Assembly (NCBI RefSeq): GCF_017309955.1
Contig: NZ_CP021247.1
Span: 620,001-684,000 of the forward strand
Origin: Novosphingobium sp. KA1
Lineage (GTDB): Bacteria > Pseudomonadota > Alphaproteobacteria > Sphingomonadales > Sphingomonadaceae
Length of the DNA stretch: 64,000 bases
Direction: 5' to 3'
Below, piece after piece: positions 1 through 9,372 of this stretch. The notes below the pieces were generated by a model that worked only from the letters and a program-made list of their open reading frames with translations, was not told where the DNA came from and searched no databases. The position numbers and the translations under genes were made by a program. Position 1 is the stretch's first letter. The number at the start of each line of letters is the position of its first letter.

Positions 1-845
1 GAAAAGCCCGGCGCAGCAATCGCAAGGCTCCGGGTGCCGGCTTTCGCCTCGGATTCCAGCACGCTCTCGGTGGCCGGTTCCAGCCACCTGGCACGCCCGA
101 ACCGCGACTGGAACGCAGTTTCGACACGCAAGTCCGCAAAGCGCGACGCGAGGCGCCCGGCCAGCAGGCGAGCGGTCTTGCGGCAGTGGCAATGGTAGGG
201 ATCACCAAGATCGAGCGTGCGCTGCGGCATGCCATGGAACGAAAGCAGCAGCACTTCAGGCACAAAGGCCAGCGCCTCGACCTGCCGCGCCAGATCGGCT
301 TCCAGAGCGTCGATGTGTGCGGGATCATCGTAATAGGGCGGCAGGCTGCGCAACGCGGGTTGCCAACGCATCCGCGCCATCGCCTCGCCCACCTTGTCCG
401 AGACCGAGGCAGTCGTCGCCCCCGAATACTGCGGATAGAGCGGTGCTATCAGGATACGGTCACACCCGGCGTCCTTCATCGCCTGAAGGCGCTCCGGGAT
501 CGAGGGATTGCCGTAGCGCATCGCCCAGTCGACCATGGCGCGTCCATCCAGACGCTCCTGCAGGCCCCGCGCCTGCGCGGCGGTGATCGCGGCGAGCGGC
601 GAGCCCGCTTCGGTCCAGACCTGGCCATAGGCATGGGCGGACTTGGCCGGACGCGTGCGCAGGATCACGCCGTGGAGGAGCGGCTTCCACACCAGCGCCG
701 GGATCTCCACCACGCGCGGGTCGGACAGGAATTCGGCCAGGTAACGGCGCACTGCGGGCGCGGTCGGCGCATCGGGCGTACCCAGATTGACCAGCATTAC
801 GCCGATCCGTCCGGTGCGGGCATCAGGGTGGTCGACAGGACGCAT
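1..845 (-). CDS. hemH: Ferrochelatase (HemH), 3' end outside window
   Basis: Inserts ferrous iron into protoporphyrin IX in the last step of protoheme synthesis. The minus-strand frame is open from the ATG at 845 to base 1, about 281 residues, so the C-terminus is missing. It has the N-terminal VNLGTPDAP motif, the catalytic-histidine motif SFHGMP near residue 200, the DPYHCHCRKTARLL segment and the AFQSRFGRARWLEP segment, all typical of HemH. The ATG shares one base with the stop of the upstream oxidoreductase gene (TGATG), so translational coupling is likely. It is the last visible member of the apbC-oxidoreductase-hemH chain. Confidence 0.93.
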   Translation of the reverse strand, partial: MRPVDHPDARTGRIGVMLVNLGTPDAPTAPAVRRYLAEFLSDPRVVEIPALVWKPLLHGVILRTRPAKSAHAYGQVWTEAGSPLAAITAAQARGLQERLDGRAMVDWAMRYGNPSIPERLQAMKDAGCDRILIAPLYPQYSGATTASVSDKVGEAMARMRWQPALRSLPPYYDDPAHIDALEADLARQVEALAFVPEVLLLSFHGMPQRTLDLGDPYHCHCRKTARLLAGRLASRFADLRVETAFQSRFGRARWLEPATESVLESEAKAGTRSLAIAAPGF

Positions 846-3127
846 CACAGTTCCTCGGCAAACAGGGGGAGGCGGCGGAAACGCAGGCCCGTCGCCGAAT
901 AGAGGGCATTGGCGATGGCCGGCGCGACAACCGCCACGCCCAGTTCACCCGGATCGGCGGGATCCGCATCGCTTTCGATGAAATCCACCTCGATCCGCGG
1001 ACAATCGGCAAGCACCGGCAGCGCCATCTCGCCGAGCCGATCGCTGTCGGGCCGCCCGCCCACGTAGCGCGGCGCACAACCGAGCGCGAGACCGATCCCG
1101 AAAACCAGACCGCCCTCGATCTGTTGGCGGGCGATGTCGAGATTGACGATCCGGCCGATGTCGACAACCGCGCTGAGCCGGTCGACCCGCACGCCGTTCT
1201 CGTCCCGCCGGGCGCTGGCGACAAGCGCTATGCGCCCCTCGCCGATGCCATGGCAGGCAATGCCCTGCCCGCTGTTGTCGTTGCCGCCGCCCCATTCGGA
1301 CAGTGTGGCCACGCGCTGAAGGCACTCCGCCAGGCGGGTGTCCTGCCCCAGCATCGCCATGCGATAGGACAGCGGTTCGCGGCCCGCGCGGTGGGCCAGT
1401 TCGTCGACAAAACTCTCGTTGAAAAATGCCGTATAGCCATGGGCATTGCCACGCATGCGGGCGGTAGGCAGGTCGATGGCAGCGGGCGCGTGGTCGACCG
1501 CGACGGCCGGGATCGCGTAAGGCGGCACCGCCCCTTCAAGCGCCTGGGGATCAGCCATGCCGGCAACCGCGGCGATCGCCTCCCCCGGCCTGTCGCCCGC
1601 GAACATGCGGCGGCCGAATTCGCACGCGCTGGCCGGGGCCGCGACCCGCGCGCGCCAGGCCGCGATTCCGCCTTCGGCATCGGGACGCGCGGCCATGACG
1701 GCAACCGCAGGCGTGCGCGGGAAAGCGGCACGAAATTCCTCGCCGCGCGGCCAGGTGAGCTGGACGGGTCTCTCCGCCTCCTTCGCCAGCACAGCCACCT
1801 GGGCCGCATGGAGACATTCCAGCCGCCGGTCGAAACTGCCACCCAGCGCCATCGGGTAGAGCACGACATCGCCGCTGCCGATGCCGATGGCCTGTGCCGC
1901 CGCCGCCCGTGCCGCCTCAGGCGCCTGGGTACCGATCCACAGTTCCAGCCGGCCATCGGCGTAGCGCGCGGTGGCGCTGGCGGTCTCGATCATGGCGTGG
2001 GTGGCGGGTGCCACTTCATAGCGGATCTGCACCGGCAGCAAGCCGTCTACCGCCTTGCTGTCACCGGCCAGATGGATACGCTCGGCCTCGCCGCTGCGCA
2101 TCGCGCCGTCGAGGGCATTGTCGATCGCATCGCTGTCGAGCGCGCCGATCACCCGGTAACGCGGCTGCGCGCGCACCAGAGCGGTTTCCGCGCTCCACCA
2201 GTCATCGGCAAGCGCGGCGATCCAGCCCTCGCCCTTGACGAACCGCCGGAAGCCGCGAAGCGACCTCGCTGCGGCCTCGCCCACATCCGAGACTTCCGCC
2301 ATCGCCCCCGTGCCGCCAACCAGCGGAGCGTGGCGGATCGAGGCGCGCAGCATGTCGGGCAGGCGCACGTCTCCGGCAAAGACCCAGGAACCGTCCACTT
2401 TCGAAGGCAGATCAAGGCGAGGATAGCGCAGCGGTGCACCCGGCGGAAATTCGCCGGGCTTCTCGGCCGGGAAGTCGGGCCGCAGCGGCGGCGGGTCGGG
2501 CGGTGAAAACGCCGCCGCCTCGGCCGCCAATGCGCCGAACGACAGCACCTTGCCCGCATGATGGACCAGCCCTTGCGACACCTCGCAAGCTTCCGCCGCG
2601 ACGCCCCAGCGCGCCGCTGCAGCCTGCGCCAGCAAGGCCCGCGCCGATGCCGCCGCCGCGCGCAGCGGCGCCTCGTAGGCAGCCTGCGCGGTGCCATCGG
2701 CGGTCACGTTGAAGCGGTGGTCCTGCGCCCAGCGCCGCGCCAGATAGCCGTCCGGCTGTTCCGCTAGGCTCGGCACGCCCGGCAGCCACTGCGGTGCCCA
2801 GAACGGCGCCCACTTTGCCGCCAGCACGGAGTTCGCATAATGCGCGCTGACCGGCGCCGGCTCGACCGCGACCTGCCGCCAGTCCGCGCCGAGCTCCCAG
2901 GCCACGATCTGCGGCAGCAGCGTGGTCACGCCCTGTCCCATCTCGACTTGCGGCACCGCCACGCTCACCACCCCGTCGGCCGCGATCTTGATCCAGGCCC
3001 CAAAGGCATATTCGTCGCGGTCCGGCTCGAGCGGCAAAGGGAAACGCCGTGGTCGCAGCAAGAAACCGACTGCCAGCCCGCCGCCCGCGAGCCCGCCGAT
3101 CAGCACGCCGCGACGGGACAGCTTCAT
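845..3127 (-). CDS. Molybdopterin-binding subunit of a xanthine-dehydrogenase-family oxidoreductase (isoquinoline 1-oxidoreductase beta-like)
   Basis: Encodes 760 residues with an N-terminal twin-arginine-like export signal (SRRGVLIGG followed by a hydrophobic run), then the VEMGQGVTTLLPQIVAWELG motif typical of membrane-linked aldehyde/isoquinoline oxidoreductase large subunits. Family members bind molybdopterin cytosine dinucleotide and hydroxylate aldehydes or N-heterocycles; the substrate cannot be read from sequence. The usual partner, a small [2Fe-2S] subunit, is not adjacent. Upstream is apbC, an Fe-S carrier, and downstream hemH, both joined by one-base TGATG overlaps. The start at 3127 gives the Tat-like leader; an earlier in-frame start would run into apbC. 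Confidence 0.85.
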   Translation of the reverse strand: MKLSRRGVLIGGLAGGGLAVGFLLRPRRFPLPLEPDRDEYAFGAWIKIAADGVVSVAVPQVEMGQGVTTLLPQIVAWELGADWRQVAVEPAPVSAHYANSVLAAKWAPFWAPQWLPGVPSLAEQPDGYLARRWAQDHRFNVTADGTAQAAYEAPLRAAAASARALLAQAAAARWGVAAEACEVSQGLVHHAGKVLSFGALAAEAAAFSPPDPPPLRPDFPAEKPGEFPPGAPLRYPRLDLPSKVDGSWVFAGDVRLPDMLRASIRHAPLVGGTGAMAEVSDVGEAAARSLRGFRRFVKGEGWIAALADDWWSAETALVRAQPRYRVIGALDSDAIDNALDGAMRSGEAERIHLAGDSKAVDGLLPVQIRYEVAPATHAMIETASATARYADGRLELWIGTQAPEAARAAAAQAIGIGSGDVVLYPMALGGSFDRRLECLHAAQVAVLAKEAERPVQLTWPRGEEFRAAFPRTPAVAVMAARPDAEGGIAAWRARVAAPASACEFGRRMFAGDRPGEAIAAVAGMADPQALEGAVPPYAIPAVAVDHAPAAIDLPTARMRGNAHGYTAFFNESFVDELAHRAGREPLSYRMAMLGQDTRLAECLQRVATLSEWGGGNDNSGQGIACHGIGEGRIALVASARRDENGVRVDRLSAVVDIGRIVNLDIARQQIEGGLVFGIGLALGCAPRYVGGRPDSDRLGEMALPVLADCPRIEVDFIESDADPADPGELGVAVVAPAIANALYSATGLRFRRLPLFAEEL

Positions 3128-4125
3128 CAAAGCGCCGCCTGCAAGCCGGGCTGCAACGGACGCTGGACCAGCCAGTCGTTGACGCGGGTCGCCAGCGCCA
3201 GGAAGGCCTGCGTCTGCGGACCATCCCCGGCGGCAATCGGGTTCCCGGCATCGCTTTCGCGCCGGATCGCGATGTCGAGCGGGATGCGCCCGAGGAAATC
3301 GAGGCCCATCGTGCCGGCCGCCGCCTCGGCGCCGCCGACCCCGAAGGGATCGCTGACTTCGCCGCAGTGCGGGCAAGCATAACCGGCCATGTTCTCGATC
3401 ACGCCGACCACCGGCACGCCGCCCTTCTCGAACAGGCTCACCGCGCGCGCCGCGTCCATCAGCGCAAGGTCTTGCGGGGTCGAAACGATCACCGCTCCGG
3501 TCGGCTTGAACTTCTGCAGCATCGTCAGTTGCACGTCGCCGGTGCCGGGCGGCAGGTCGACAACGATGATCTCGGCGTTGTCCCAGTGCGCCTCGAGGAA
3601 CTGCGTGACCGCACCCGCCACCATCGATCCGCGCCAGGCGATCGCGGCCCCAGGCTCGGTCAGTTGCGCCATCGACAGCATCGGCACCCCCCAGCGGCTT
3701 GCCACCGGCACCAGCCGGTTTTCGTGGGCGACCGGGCGCTGCCCCTCGGTACCCAGCAGGCGCGCCTGCGACGGCCCGGAAATATCGGCATCGACCAGTC
3801 CGACCTTGCGCCCAAGCCGTGCCAGCGCAACCGCGAGGTTCGCAGAGAGCGTGGACTTGCCGACCCCGCCCTTGCCCGATCCCACCGCGAGGATAACCGG
3901 CTGCACCTTGTCCGCCATGATCGCCACGTGGACTTGCGCAACGCCGTCCGCACCCGTCAGCGCGGCGCGCAGCTGTGCCTCCAGCGCCGGACGCTCCTGC
4001 ACCTCGAGGCCGGTTGCATCGACCACCAGCGTGACCCGTTCTTCGGACAGGCGCAGGGACCGCACCCGGTCCGCCAATGCCGCGGGCAAGAGGGACTTGA
4101 GGCGGTCGGCATCGAGGCTGTTCAT
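3127..4125 (-). CDS. apbC: Mrp/NBP35-family Fe-S cluster carrier ATPase (ApbC)
   Basis: A 332-residue cytoplasmic P-loop ATPase that carries Fe-S clusters to apoproteins. An N-terminal DUF59-like segment covers residues 1-75. A deviant Walker A, GSGKGGVGKS, lies at 82-91, followed by the DADISGPSQ switch, LPPGTGD at about 191-197, and the cluster-bridging CPHC at 251-254. The start at 4125 is chosen because it gives the family-length N-terminus; the open frame upstream is antisense to hflK. It is transcribed divergently from hflK and coupled to the next gene by a one-base overlap, which fits Fe-S or heme maturation of the operon products. Confidence 0.92.
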   Translation of the reverse strand: MNSLDADRLKSLLPAALADRVRSLRLSEERVTLVVDATGLEVQERPALEAQLRAALTGADGVAQVHVAIMADKVQPVILAVGSGKGGVGKSTLSANLAVALARLGRKVGLVDADISGPSQARLLGTEGQRPVAHENRLVPVASRWGVPMLSMAQLTEPGAAIAWRGSMVAGAVTQFLEAHWDNAEIIVVDLPPGTGDVQLTMLQKFKPTGAVIVSTPQDLALMDAARAVSLFEKGGVPVVGVIENMAGYACPHCGEVSDPFGVGGAEAAAGTMGLDFLGRIPLDIAIRRESDAGNPIAAGDGPQTQAFLALATRVNDWLVQRPLQPGLQAAL

Positions 4126-4339
4126 GAGGTCCTTGCAGGATTGATCCGGCCGCAAACAGGCGGCCCTTGGCTGGCGTAATGTCCGCTCAGGTGGCGCAGT
4201 CGAGGAAAAAGGGCAAGAGAGGCACTGTTTTTGACGAAAAAGGGTTCCTATAGATAGCCGCATGACAGCATTCGGTGACGCAATCTCTCGCGCCGGCTCC
4301 GGCCCAGCACACGACGCCCCTTCAGGTGAAGCACGGACG

Positions 4340-5584
4340 ATGGACATTCTGGCGATGACCGGCCGCAAGAGCCCCTGGGGTTCGGACGGCGGCAACGGCG
4401 ACGGCAATGATGACGGCGAAGAGAACGGGTCCCGGCCCGAAGAAGCATCCGGCGACGGCACCGACAAGCCCGATCGTCCCGCCCCGGACCGCGAGCCGTC
4501 TTCTGGCAAGGAAACGCCCGGCGAACCGCGTGGTCCCCGCAATCCCTGGCTGCCCAGCAGCGGCACACCGCCGCGCCGCGCGGCCGGCATCGAGGACATC
4601 TTCCGTGCCCGCGACCCGCGCCGGGGCGGCGGCCCGGGCAACGGCCCCGGCGGCTTCCCCAACCTGCCGCGCCGCGCCGACGGTCGCTCGTGGCTGCCCA
4701 TCGGCATCGCGGTGGCGGTCGTGGCGATGCTCGGGGCATCCTGCGTGCACGTGCTCGGCCCGTCGGAAAAGGGCATCGTCACCCGCCTCGGTCATTTCTC
4801 GCGCGTGATCGATGACGGTTTCTCGCTCACCTTGCCCTGGCCGATCGAGCAGGTCGAAGTGACCGATGTCGGCACCTTCTCGGTCGACACCATTCCCGAT
4901 GGCGACGGCGAGAAGCTGATGCTGACCGGCGACCAGAACCTGGTCGACCTCAGCTATCAGGTGCGCTGGAACATCAAGAACCTGACCGACTATTCCTACC
5001 GCCTCACCGACCCCAAGGGCACGGTGCGCGAAGTCGCCGAAGCCGCGATGCGTGCCTCGATCGGGCAGATCTCGCTCAACGATGCGCTTTCCGGCGCCGG
5101 GCGCGCGCGGGTGGAACAGGACGTGCGCGAACGCACACAGCGCATTCTCGATGCCTACCGCGTCGGTGTCGCCATCCAGGGCGTCGAAATCAAGAAGGCC
5201 GATCCGCCATCAAAGACCCGCGCCGCCTTCGACAATGTCAACGTCGCCCGGCAGGACGCCGATCGTGACCGTTCGAATGCACGCGCGGGCGCCCAGCAGG
5301 TGCTCGCCCGCGCGCAAGGCGATGCCGCCCAGTTCGACAAGGTCTACGAGGAATACAAGCTCGCGCCCGAAGTCACCAAGCGGCGCATGTATTACGAGAC
5401 GATGGAACGCGTGATCTCGCAGAACGACACCGTCGTCGCCGAACCGAAGAACATGAACACGTACCTCCCCTTGCCCGACCTCAAGCGCCGGGCCGAGCAG
5501 CCGTCCGGAGACATCACGGTGACCGCCTCGCCCTCGTCCAGCACTCAGGCGGCTACTCAGGCAAGCACCCAGGGAGGCCAGTGA
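4340..5584 (+). CDS. hflK: FtsH protease modulator HflK
   Basis: A 414-residue SPFH/prohibitin-family inner-membrane protein that with HflC forms the periplasmic cage around FtsH. A long Gly/Asp/Pro-rich N-terminal tail (1-115) is followed by one membrane segment (about 118-137) and the SPFH domain starting at EKGIVTRLGHFSRV. The ATG at 4340 (MDILAMTGRKSPWGS) is preferred to the in-frame ATG at 4262, because HflK proteins usually begin shortly before a PWG motif and AGGTGAAG lies upstream. The stop overlaps the hflC start by one base. Confidence 0.92.
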   Translation: MDILAMTGRKSPWGSDGGNGDGNDDGEENGSRPEEASGDGTDKPDRPAPDREPSSGKETPGEPRGPRNPWLPSSGTPPRRAAGIEDIFRARDPRRGGGPGNGPGGFPNLPRRADGRSWLPIGIAVAVVAMLGASCVHVLGPSEKGIVTRLGHFSRVIDDGFSLTLPWPIEQVEVTDVGTFSVDTIPDGDGEKLMLTGDQNLVDLSYQVRWNIKNLTDYSYRLTDPKGTVREVAEAAMRASIGQISLNDALSGAGRARVEQDVRERTQRILDAYRVGVAIQGVEIKKADPPSKTRAAFDNVNVARQDADRDRSNARAGAQQVLARAQGDAAQFDKVYEEYKLAPEVTKRRMYYETMERVISQNDTVVAEPKNMNTYLPLPDLKRRAEQPSGDITVTASPSSSTQAATQASTQGGQ

Positions 5585-6423
5585 TGAGCGATATCTTGCG
5601 CAAGTACATGCCTGCCTGGGTAGCCCTGGGCACCGCGGCCGTCGTCGGCCTTTCCAGCGTGATCGTCGTGCCGGAAACCGAGCAGGTGGTGATCCTGCGT
5701 TCGGGCAGCCCCGAGCGGGTCTACAACGCCTATGTTCCCGGCGCGCCCTATGGTTCTACCGATGCCGGCATCCACTGGCGGATCCCGCTCTACGAGCGCG
5801 CGATCCACATCGACAAGCGGCTGCTCTCGGTGGACATGGAGCAGGAGCAAGTCCTCTCGACCGACAAGCTGCGCCTCAATGTCGATGCCTTCGCCCGTTT
5901 CCGCATCGTCGATCCGATCAAGGTGGTGCAGACCGCGCGAACCGCGCAGGGCGTGACCGACCAGCTACAATCGATCCTCTCCTCGGTGCTGCGCCAGGAA
6001 CTCGGCAAGCGCACGTTCCAGTCGCTGCTGACGGCGGAGCGCGGCGAGGCCATGGCCCATATCCGCGACGGCCTCGACCGCGAGGCCCGGCAGTACGGCG
6101 CGCAAGTCGTGGACGTGCGGATCAAGCGCGCCGATCTTCCCGAAAGCGCGCTGGAAAGCGCCTTCACCCGCATGCAGGCCGCGCGCGAGGAAGAAGCCAA
6201 GACGATCAAGGCACAGGGCCAGAAGGACGCGCAGATCATCAGCGCCGATGCCCAGGCCCAGGCCGCCCGCATCTATGCCGATGCTTTCGGCAAGGACCCC
6301 AAGTTCTACGACTTCTACCGCGCGATGCAGAGCTATTCCGTGTCCTTCGCCAAGGGCGACACGGGCAAGACGCTTCTGCTTTCGCCTGACAACGCCTATC
6401 TTCAGCATTTCCGGGAACCATAA
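5584..6423 (+). CDS. hflC: FtsH protease modulator HflC
   Basis: A 279-residue SPFH-domain partner of HflK. A single N-terminal membrane anchor (about 10-28) is followed by VPETEQVVILRSG and a band-7 domain, then the Ala/Glu-rich helical region typical of HflC (AREEEAKTIKAQGQKDAQ). The ATG at 5584 overlaps the hflK stop (TGATG). The GTG one codon earlier is a possible but less likely start. hflKC and the following degP form a membrane protein quality-control block. Confidence 0.93.
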   Translation: MSDILRKYMPAWVALGTAAVVGLSSVIVVPETEQVVILRSGSPERVYNAYVPGAPYGSTDAGIHWRIPLYERAIHIDKRLLSVDMEQEQVLSTDKLRLNVDAFARFRIVDPIKVVQTARTAQGVTDQLQSILSSVLRQELGKRTFQSLLTAERGEAMAHIRDGLDREARQYGAQVVDVRIKRADLPESALESAFTRMQAAREEEAKTIKAQGQKDAQIISADAQAQAARIYADAFGKDPKFYDFYRAMQSYSVSFAKGDTGKTLLLSPDNAYLQHFREP

Positions 6424-6588
6424 GCGCTCCCGATCGATCCATTGCCAAGCCATGATCGGGGCATCGCCGCAAGGCCCCGGCCCGGCACAAGTACCACCAT
6501 TCAAACCCGGTTAAGCTGATCCAGCGTCAATCGGGCAGGCGACGACAGGTTGTGACCCTGCACTGTCAGGACGGAGGAATCAAAGGAC

Positions 6589-8142
6589 GTGAAGCCCGTG
6601 CGATACGCTTATGGACTGACCACAGCGCTCCTGCTCGGAGGCGCGACCGCCACTCTGCTCACCGGCTATCCCGCCGGGGCGCAAGTTGCCCAGAACGAAG
6701 CCAGCCAGATGGCCCACGTGGTGCCCCGCGCGGGCGCTCCGGCCAGCTTTGCCGACCTGACGGCGCAACTGGCCCCCGCAGTGGTCAACATCTCGACCCG
6801 CCAGCGCGTCCAGGTACAAGGCAGCGGCGGCGCCAATCCCTTTGCCGGAACGCCGTTCGAAGGCCTGTTCGGCGGCGGCGGCAGTTCCGCTCCGCAGACC
6901 CGCGAGGCCCAGTCGCTCGGCTCGGGCTTCATCGTCTCGGCCGACGGCTACATCGTCACCAACAACCACGTGATCACCGCAGAGGGCAAGGGCGAGGTCG
7001 AATCGATCACCGTCATCATGCCCGACGGCACCGAGATGCCCGCCAAGCTGGTGGGCAAGGACGCCGCCTCGGACCTCGCGGTACTCAAGATCACCGCCCC
7101 CAAACCGCTGCCCTTCGTCAAGTTCGGCGACAGTTCGAAGGCGCGCGTGGGTGACTGGGTGGTCGCCATCGGCAACCCCTTCGGCCTTGGCGGCACGGTC
7201 ACCGCGGGCATCGTCTCGGCGGTCTACCGCAACACCGGCGCCGGCGGCGCCTACGACCGCTATCTCCAGACCGATGCCTCGATCAACCGCGGCAACTCCG
7301 GCGGCCCGATGTTCGACATGAACGGGCAGGTGATCGGTATCAACAACGCGATCTTCTCGCCGACCGGCGGCAGCGTCGGCATCGGCTTCGCGATTCCCGC
7401 CGAGATCGCCTCGCCCATCGTCGACAAGCTCATCAAGGGCGAGAAGATCCAGCGCGGCTACCTCGGTGTGCAGATCCAGGCGCTCAACGAGGATCTTGCC
7501 GATTCGATGGGTCTTGAACACAACAAGGGCGAGTTCATCCAGAGCGTGGTACCGGAAGGCGCCGCCGCCAAGGCCGGCATCCAGGCCGGCGACGTGGTGG
7601 TGAAGGTCGGCGGCAAGGAAGTGACGCGCGACCAGAGCCTCTCCTACCTCGTCGCCAATACCGCGCCCGGCACGAAGATCCCGGTCGAACTGATCCGCAA
7701 TGGCCGCCGCATGACGGTGACCGCGACGGTCGACCAGCGCCCGACCGAGGACGATCTCGCCCAGAGCTTCGACAGCAGCGGCGACGGCGATTCCGATACC
7801 GACGCCTACAACAACCCGCCGGCCCAGCAGACCCAGGGCGTGATCGAGAAGGCCACCGGCCTCTCCGTGACCACCCTCACTCCGCAGATCGCCCGGCAGC
7901 TGGGCGCTGCGGAAGGTACCAAGGGCTTGGTCATCGTCTCGGTCGATCCCAGCTCGGATGCCGGCCAGAAGGGCTTTGCCCGCGGCTTCATCATCCTCTC
8001 GGCCAATAACCAGCCGGTTACGACCAAGGCGGATCTTGAAAACGTGATCAAGGCGGCCAAGGCCGACAATCGGCCTGCGATCCTGCTGCGCGTCCAGCCG
8101 CGCGGCCAGTCGCCGGCTTTCGTGCCGGTGCGCCTGCGCTGA
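6589..8142 (+). CDS. degP: Do/DegP-family periplasmic serine endoprotease
   Basis: A 517-residue trypsin-like HtrA protease and chaperone of the periplasm. It starts with GTG at 6589, behind a good ribosome site (GGAGG about 10 bases upstream), and has a Sec signal (about 1-33, ending near AGAQVAQ). The catalytic triad is visible as His127 (NNHVI), Asp162 (SDLAVLKI) and Ser237 (GNSGGP). Two PDZ domains follow, at about 285-380 and 415-510. The length matches MucD/DegP proteins. It follows hflKC by 165 bases and is closed by a strong intrinsic terminator. Confidence 0.93.
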   Translation: MKPVRYAYGLTTALLLGGATATLLTGYPAGAQVAQNEASQMAHVVPRAGAPASFADLTAQLAPAVVNISTRQRVQVQGSGGANPFAGTPFEGLFGGGGSSAPQTREAQSLGSGFIVSADGYIVTNNHVITAEGKGEVESITVIMPDGTEMPAKLVGKDAASDLAVLKITAPKPLPFVKFGDSSKARVGDWVVAIGNPFGLGGTVTAGIVSAVYRNTGAGGAYDRYLQTDASINRGNSGGPMFDMNGQVIGINNAIFSPTGGSVGIGFAIPAEIASPIVDKLIKGEKIQRGYLGVQIQALNEDLADSMGLEHNKGEFIQSVVPEGAAAKAGIQAGDVVVKVGGKEVTRDQSLSYLVANTAPGTKIPVELIRNGRRMTVTATVDQRPTEDDLAQSFDSSGDGDSDTDAYNNPPAQQTQGVIEKATGLSVTTLTPQIARQLGAAEGTKGLVIVSVDPSSDAGQKGFARGFIILSANNQPVTTKADLENVIKAAKADNRPAILLRVQPRGQSPAFVPVRLR

Positions 8143-8166
8143 TCGCGGCCATCTGCGCTCGACGAA

Positions 8167-8195
8167 ACGCCCGCCGGTCTCCCGGCGGGCGTTTT
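8167..8195 (+). terminator. Rho-independent terminator after degP
   Basis: An 11-bp perfect stem (ACGCCCGCCGG / CCGGCGGGCGT) with a 4-base loop is followed by TTTT, 24 bases after the degP stop. Confidence 0.88.
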
Positions 8196-8236
8196 CGCAT
8201 GTGGAGACTGCCGGGCGCATCGCTATAAGCCCGCCC

Positions 8237-9352
8237 ATGTCATCGGCCGATCATAACCGCGAGGACGAAGCCGACGGCCTGCGCAAGGTGATCCACATCG
8301 ACATGGACGCCTTCTTCGCCAGCGTCGAGCAGCGCGACGACCCCTCGCTGCGCGGAAAGCCGGTCGCGGTCGGCGGTTCCTCCAAGCGCGGTGTCGTCGC
8401 GGCGGCCAGCTACGAGGCACGGCGCTTCGGGGTGCGGTCTGCCATGCCCTCGGTAACGGCGGCCCGGCTCTGCCCAGACCTGATCTTCCGTAAACCCCGG
8501 TTCGACGTCTACCGGCAAGTCAGCGACCAGATCCGCGCCATCTTTCTCGATTACACCCCTCACGTCGAACCGCTCTCGCTGGACGAGGCGTATCTCGACG
8601 TTACCGCCGACCTCAAGGGCATTGGCTCCGCCACCCGCATCGCCGAGCAGATCCGCAACCGGATCAAGGCCGAAACCGCCCTCACCGCCAGTGCCGGGGT
8701 GTCCTACAACAAGTTTCTCGCCAAGCTCGCCAGCGACCAGAACAAGCCCGATGGCCTCTGCGTGATCCGCCCCGGAGAGGGCGCCCGGTTCGTGGCCGGA
8801 CTGCCGGTGCGCCGCTTCCACGGCGTCGGCCCGCGCGGCGCGGAAAAGATGGCGCGCCTCGGCATCGAGACCGGCGCCGACCTTGCAGCGAAAGACCTTG
8901 CTTTCCTGCGCTCCCACTTCGGCAGCTTCGCCGAGTATCTGTTCCGCGCGGCACGCGGCGTCGACCTCAGGCAAGTACGCGCCGACCGTCCGCGCAAGTC
9001 GGTCGGCGGCGAGCGCACCTTCTTCGACGACATTGCCGGGACCGATGCCCTGCGCACGACGATGGACGAGATCGTCGAGATCGTCTGGGGACGCATCGAC
9101 CGCTCCGGCGCGCGCGGTCGCACCGTTACCCTGAAACTGCGCTATGCGGATTTCACGACGATCACCCGCGCCCGCTCGCTGCACCATTTCGTGACCGGCA
9201 AGGCCGAATTCTCGGCGATCGGGCATGCCCTGCTCAACGATCTCCAGCCCCTGCCGCAGCCGATCCGGCTGATGGGCCTGACACTCTCCGCTCTCGAACG
9301 CGGCGAGGATGAGCAAAGCCAGCCGAAGGACGGCCAGCTTTCGCTGCTATAG
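8237..9352 (+). CDS. dinB: DNA polymerase IV (Y-family)
   Basis: A 371-residue translesion polymerase. It shows the Y-family N-terminus IHIDMDAFFASVEQRDDP with the first metal-binding aspartates, SLDEAYLDVT with the catalytic Asp-Glu pair, the SAGVSYNKFLAKLASD segment, a helix-hairpin-helix thumb (VRRFHGVGPRGAEKM), and a C-terminus ending in the putative beta-clamp peptide QLSLL. The ATG at 8237 is chosen rather than 8201, because the latter lies at the foot of the degP terminator. No LexA-type box was identified. Confidence 0.93.
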   Translation: MSSADHNREDEADGLRKVIHIDMDAFFASVEQRDDPSLRGKPVAVGGSSKRGVVAAASYEARRFGVRSAMPSVTAARLCPDLIFRKPRFDVYRQVSDQIRAIFLDYTPHVEPLSLDEAYLDVTADLKGIGSATRIAEQIRNRIKAETALTASAGVSYNKFLAKLASDQNKPDGLCVIRPGEGARFVAGLPVRRFHGVGPRGAEKMARLGIETGADLAAKDLAFLRSHFGSFAEYLFRAARGVDLRQVRADRPRKSVGGERTFFDDIAGTDALRTTMDEIVEIVWGRIDRSGARGRTVTLKLRYADFTTITRARSLHHFVTGKAEFSAIGHALLNDLQPLPQPIRLMGLTLSALERGEDEQSQPKDGQLSLL

Positions 9353-9372
9353 GCGATCCTCCAGCCGCAAGG

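Noticed and set aside
1124..2506. Long plus-strand open frame opposite the molybdopterin oxidoreductase
   Set aside because: Low-complexity Arg/Ala/Gly translation with no family motif; the minus strand encodes a convincing protein across it.
6415..6439. EcfG-like site (GGAAC-N16-CGAT) before degP
   Set aside because: Overlaps the end of hflC and mismatches the -10; too weak to report.
6580..8238. Open frame of about 550 codons on the minus strand opposite degP
   Set aside because: Antisense of a high-GC gene with a clear catalytic triad; its translation has no recognisable domain.
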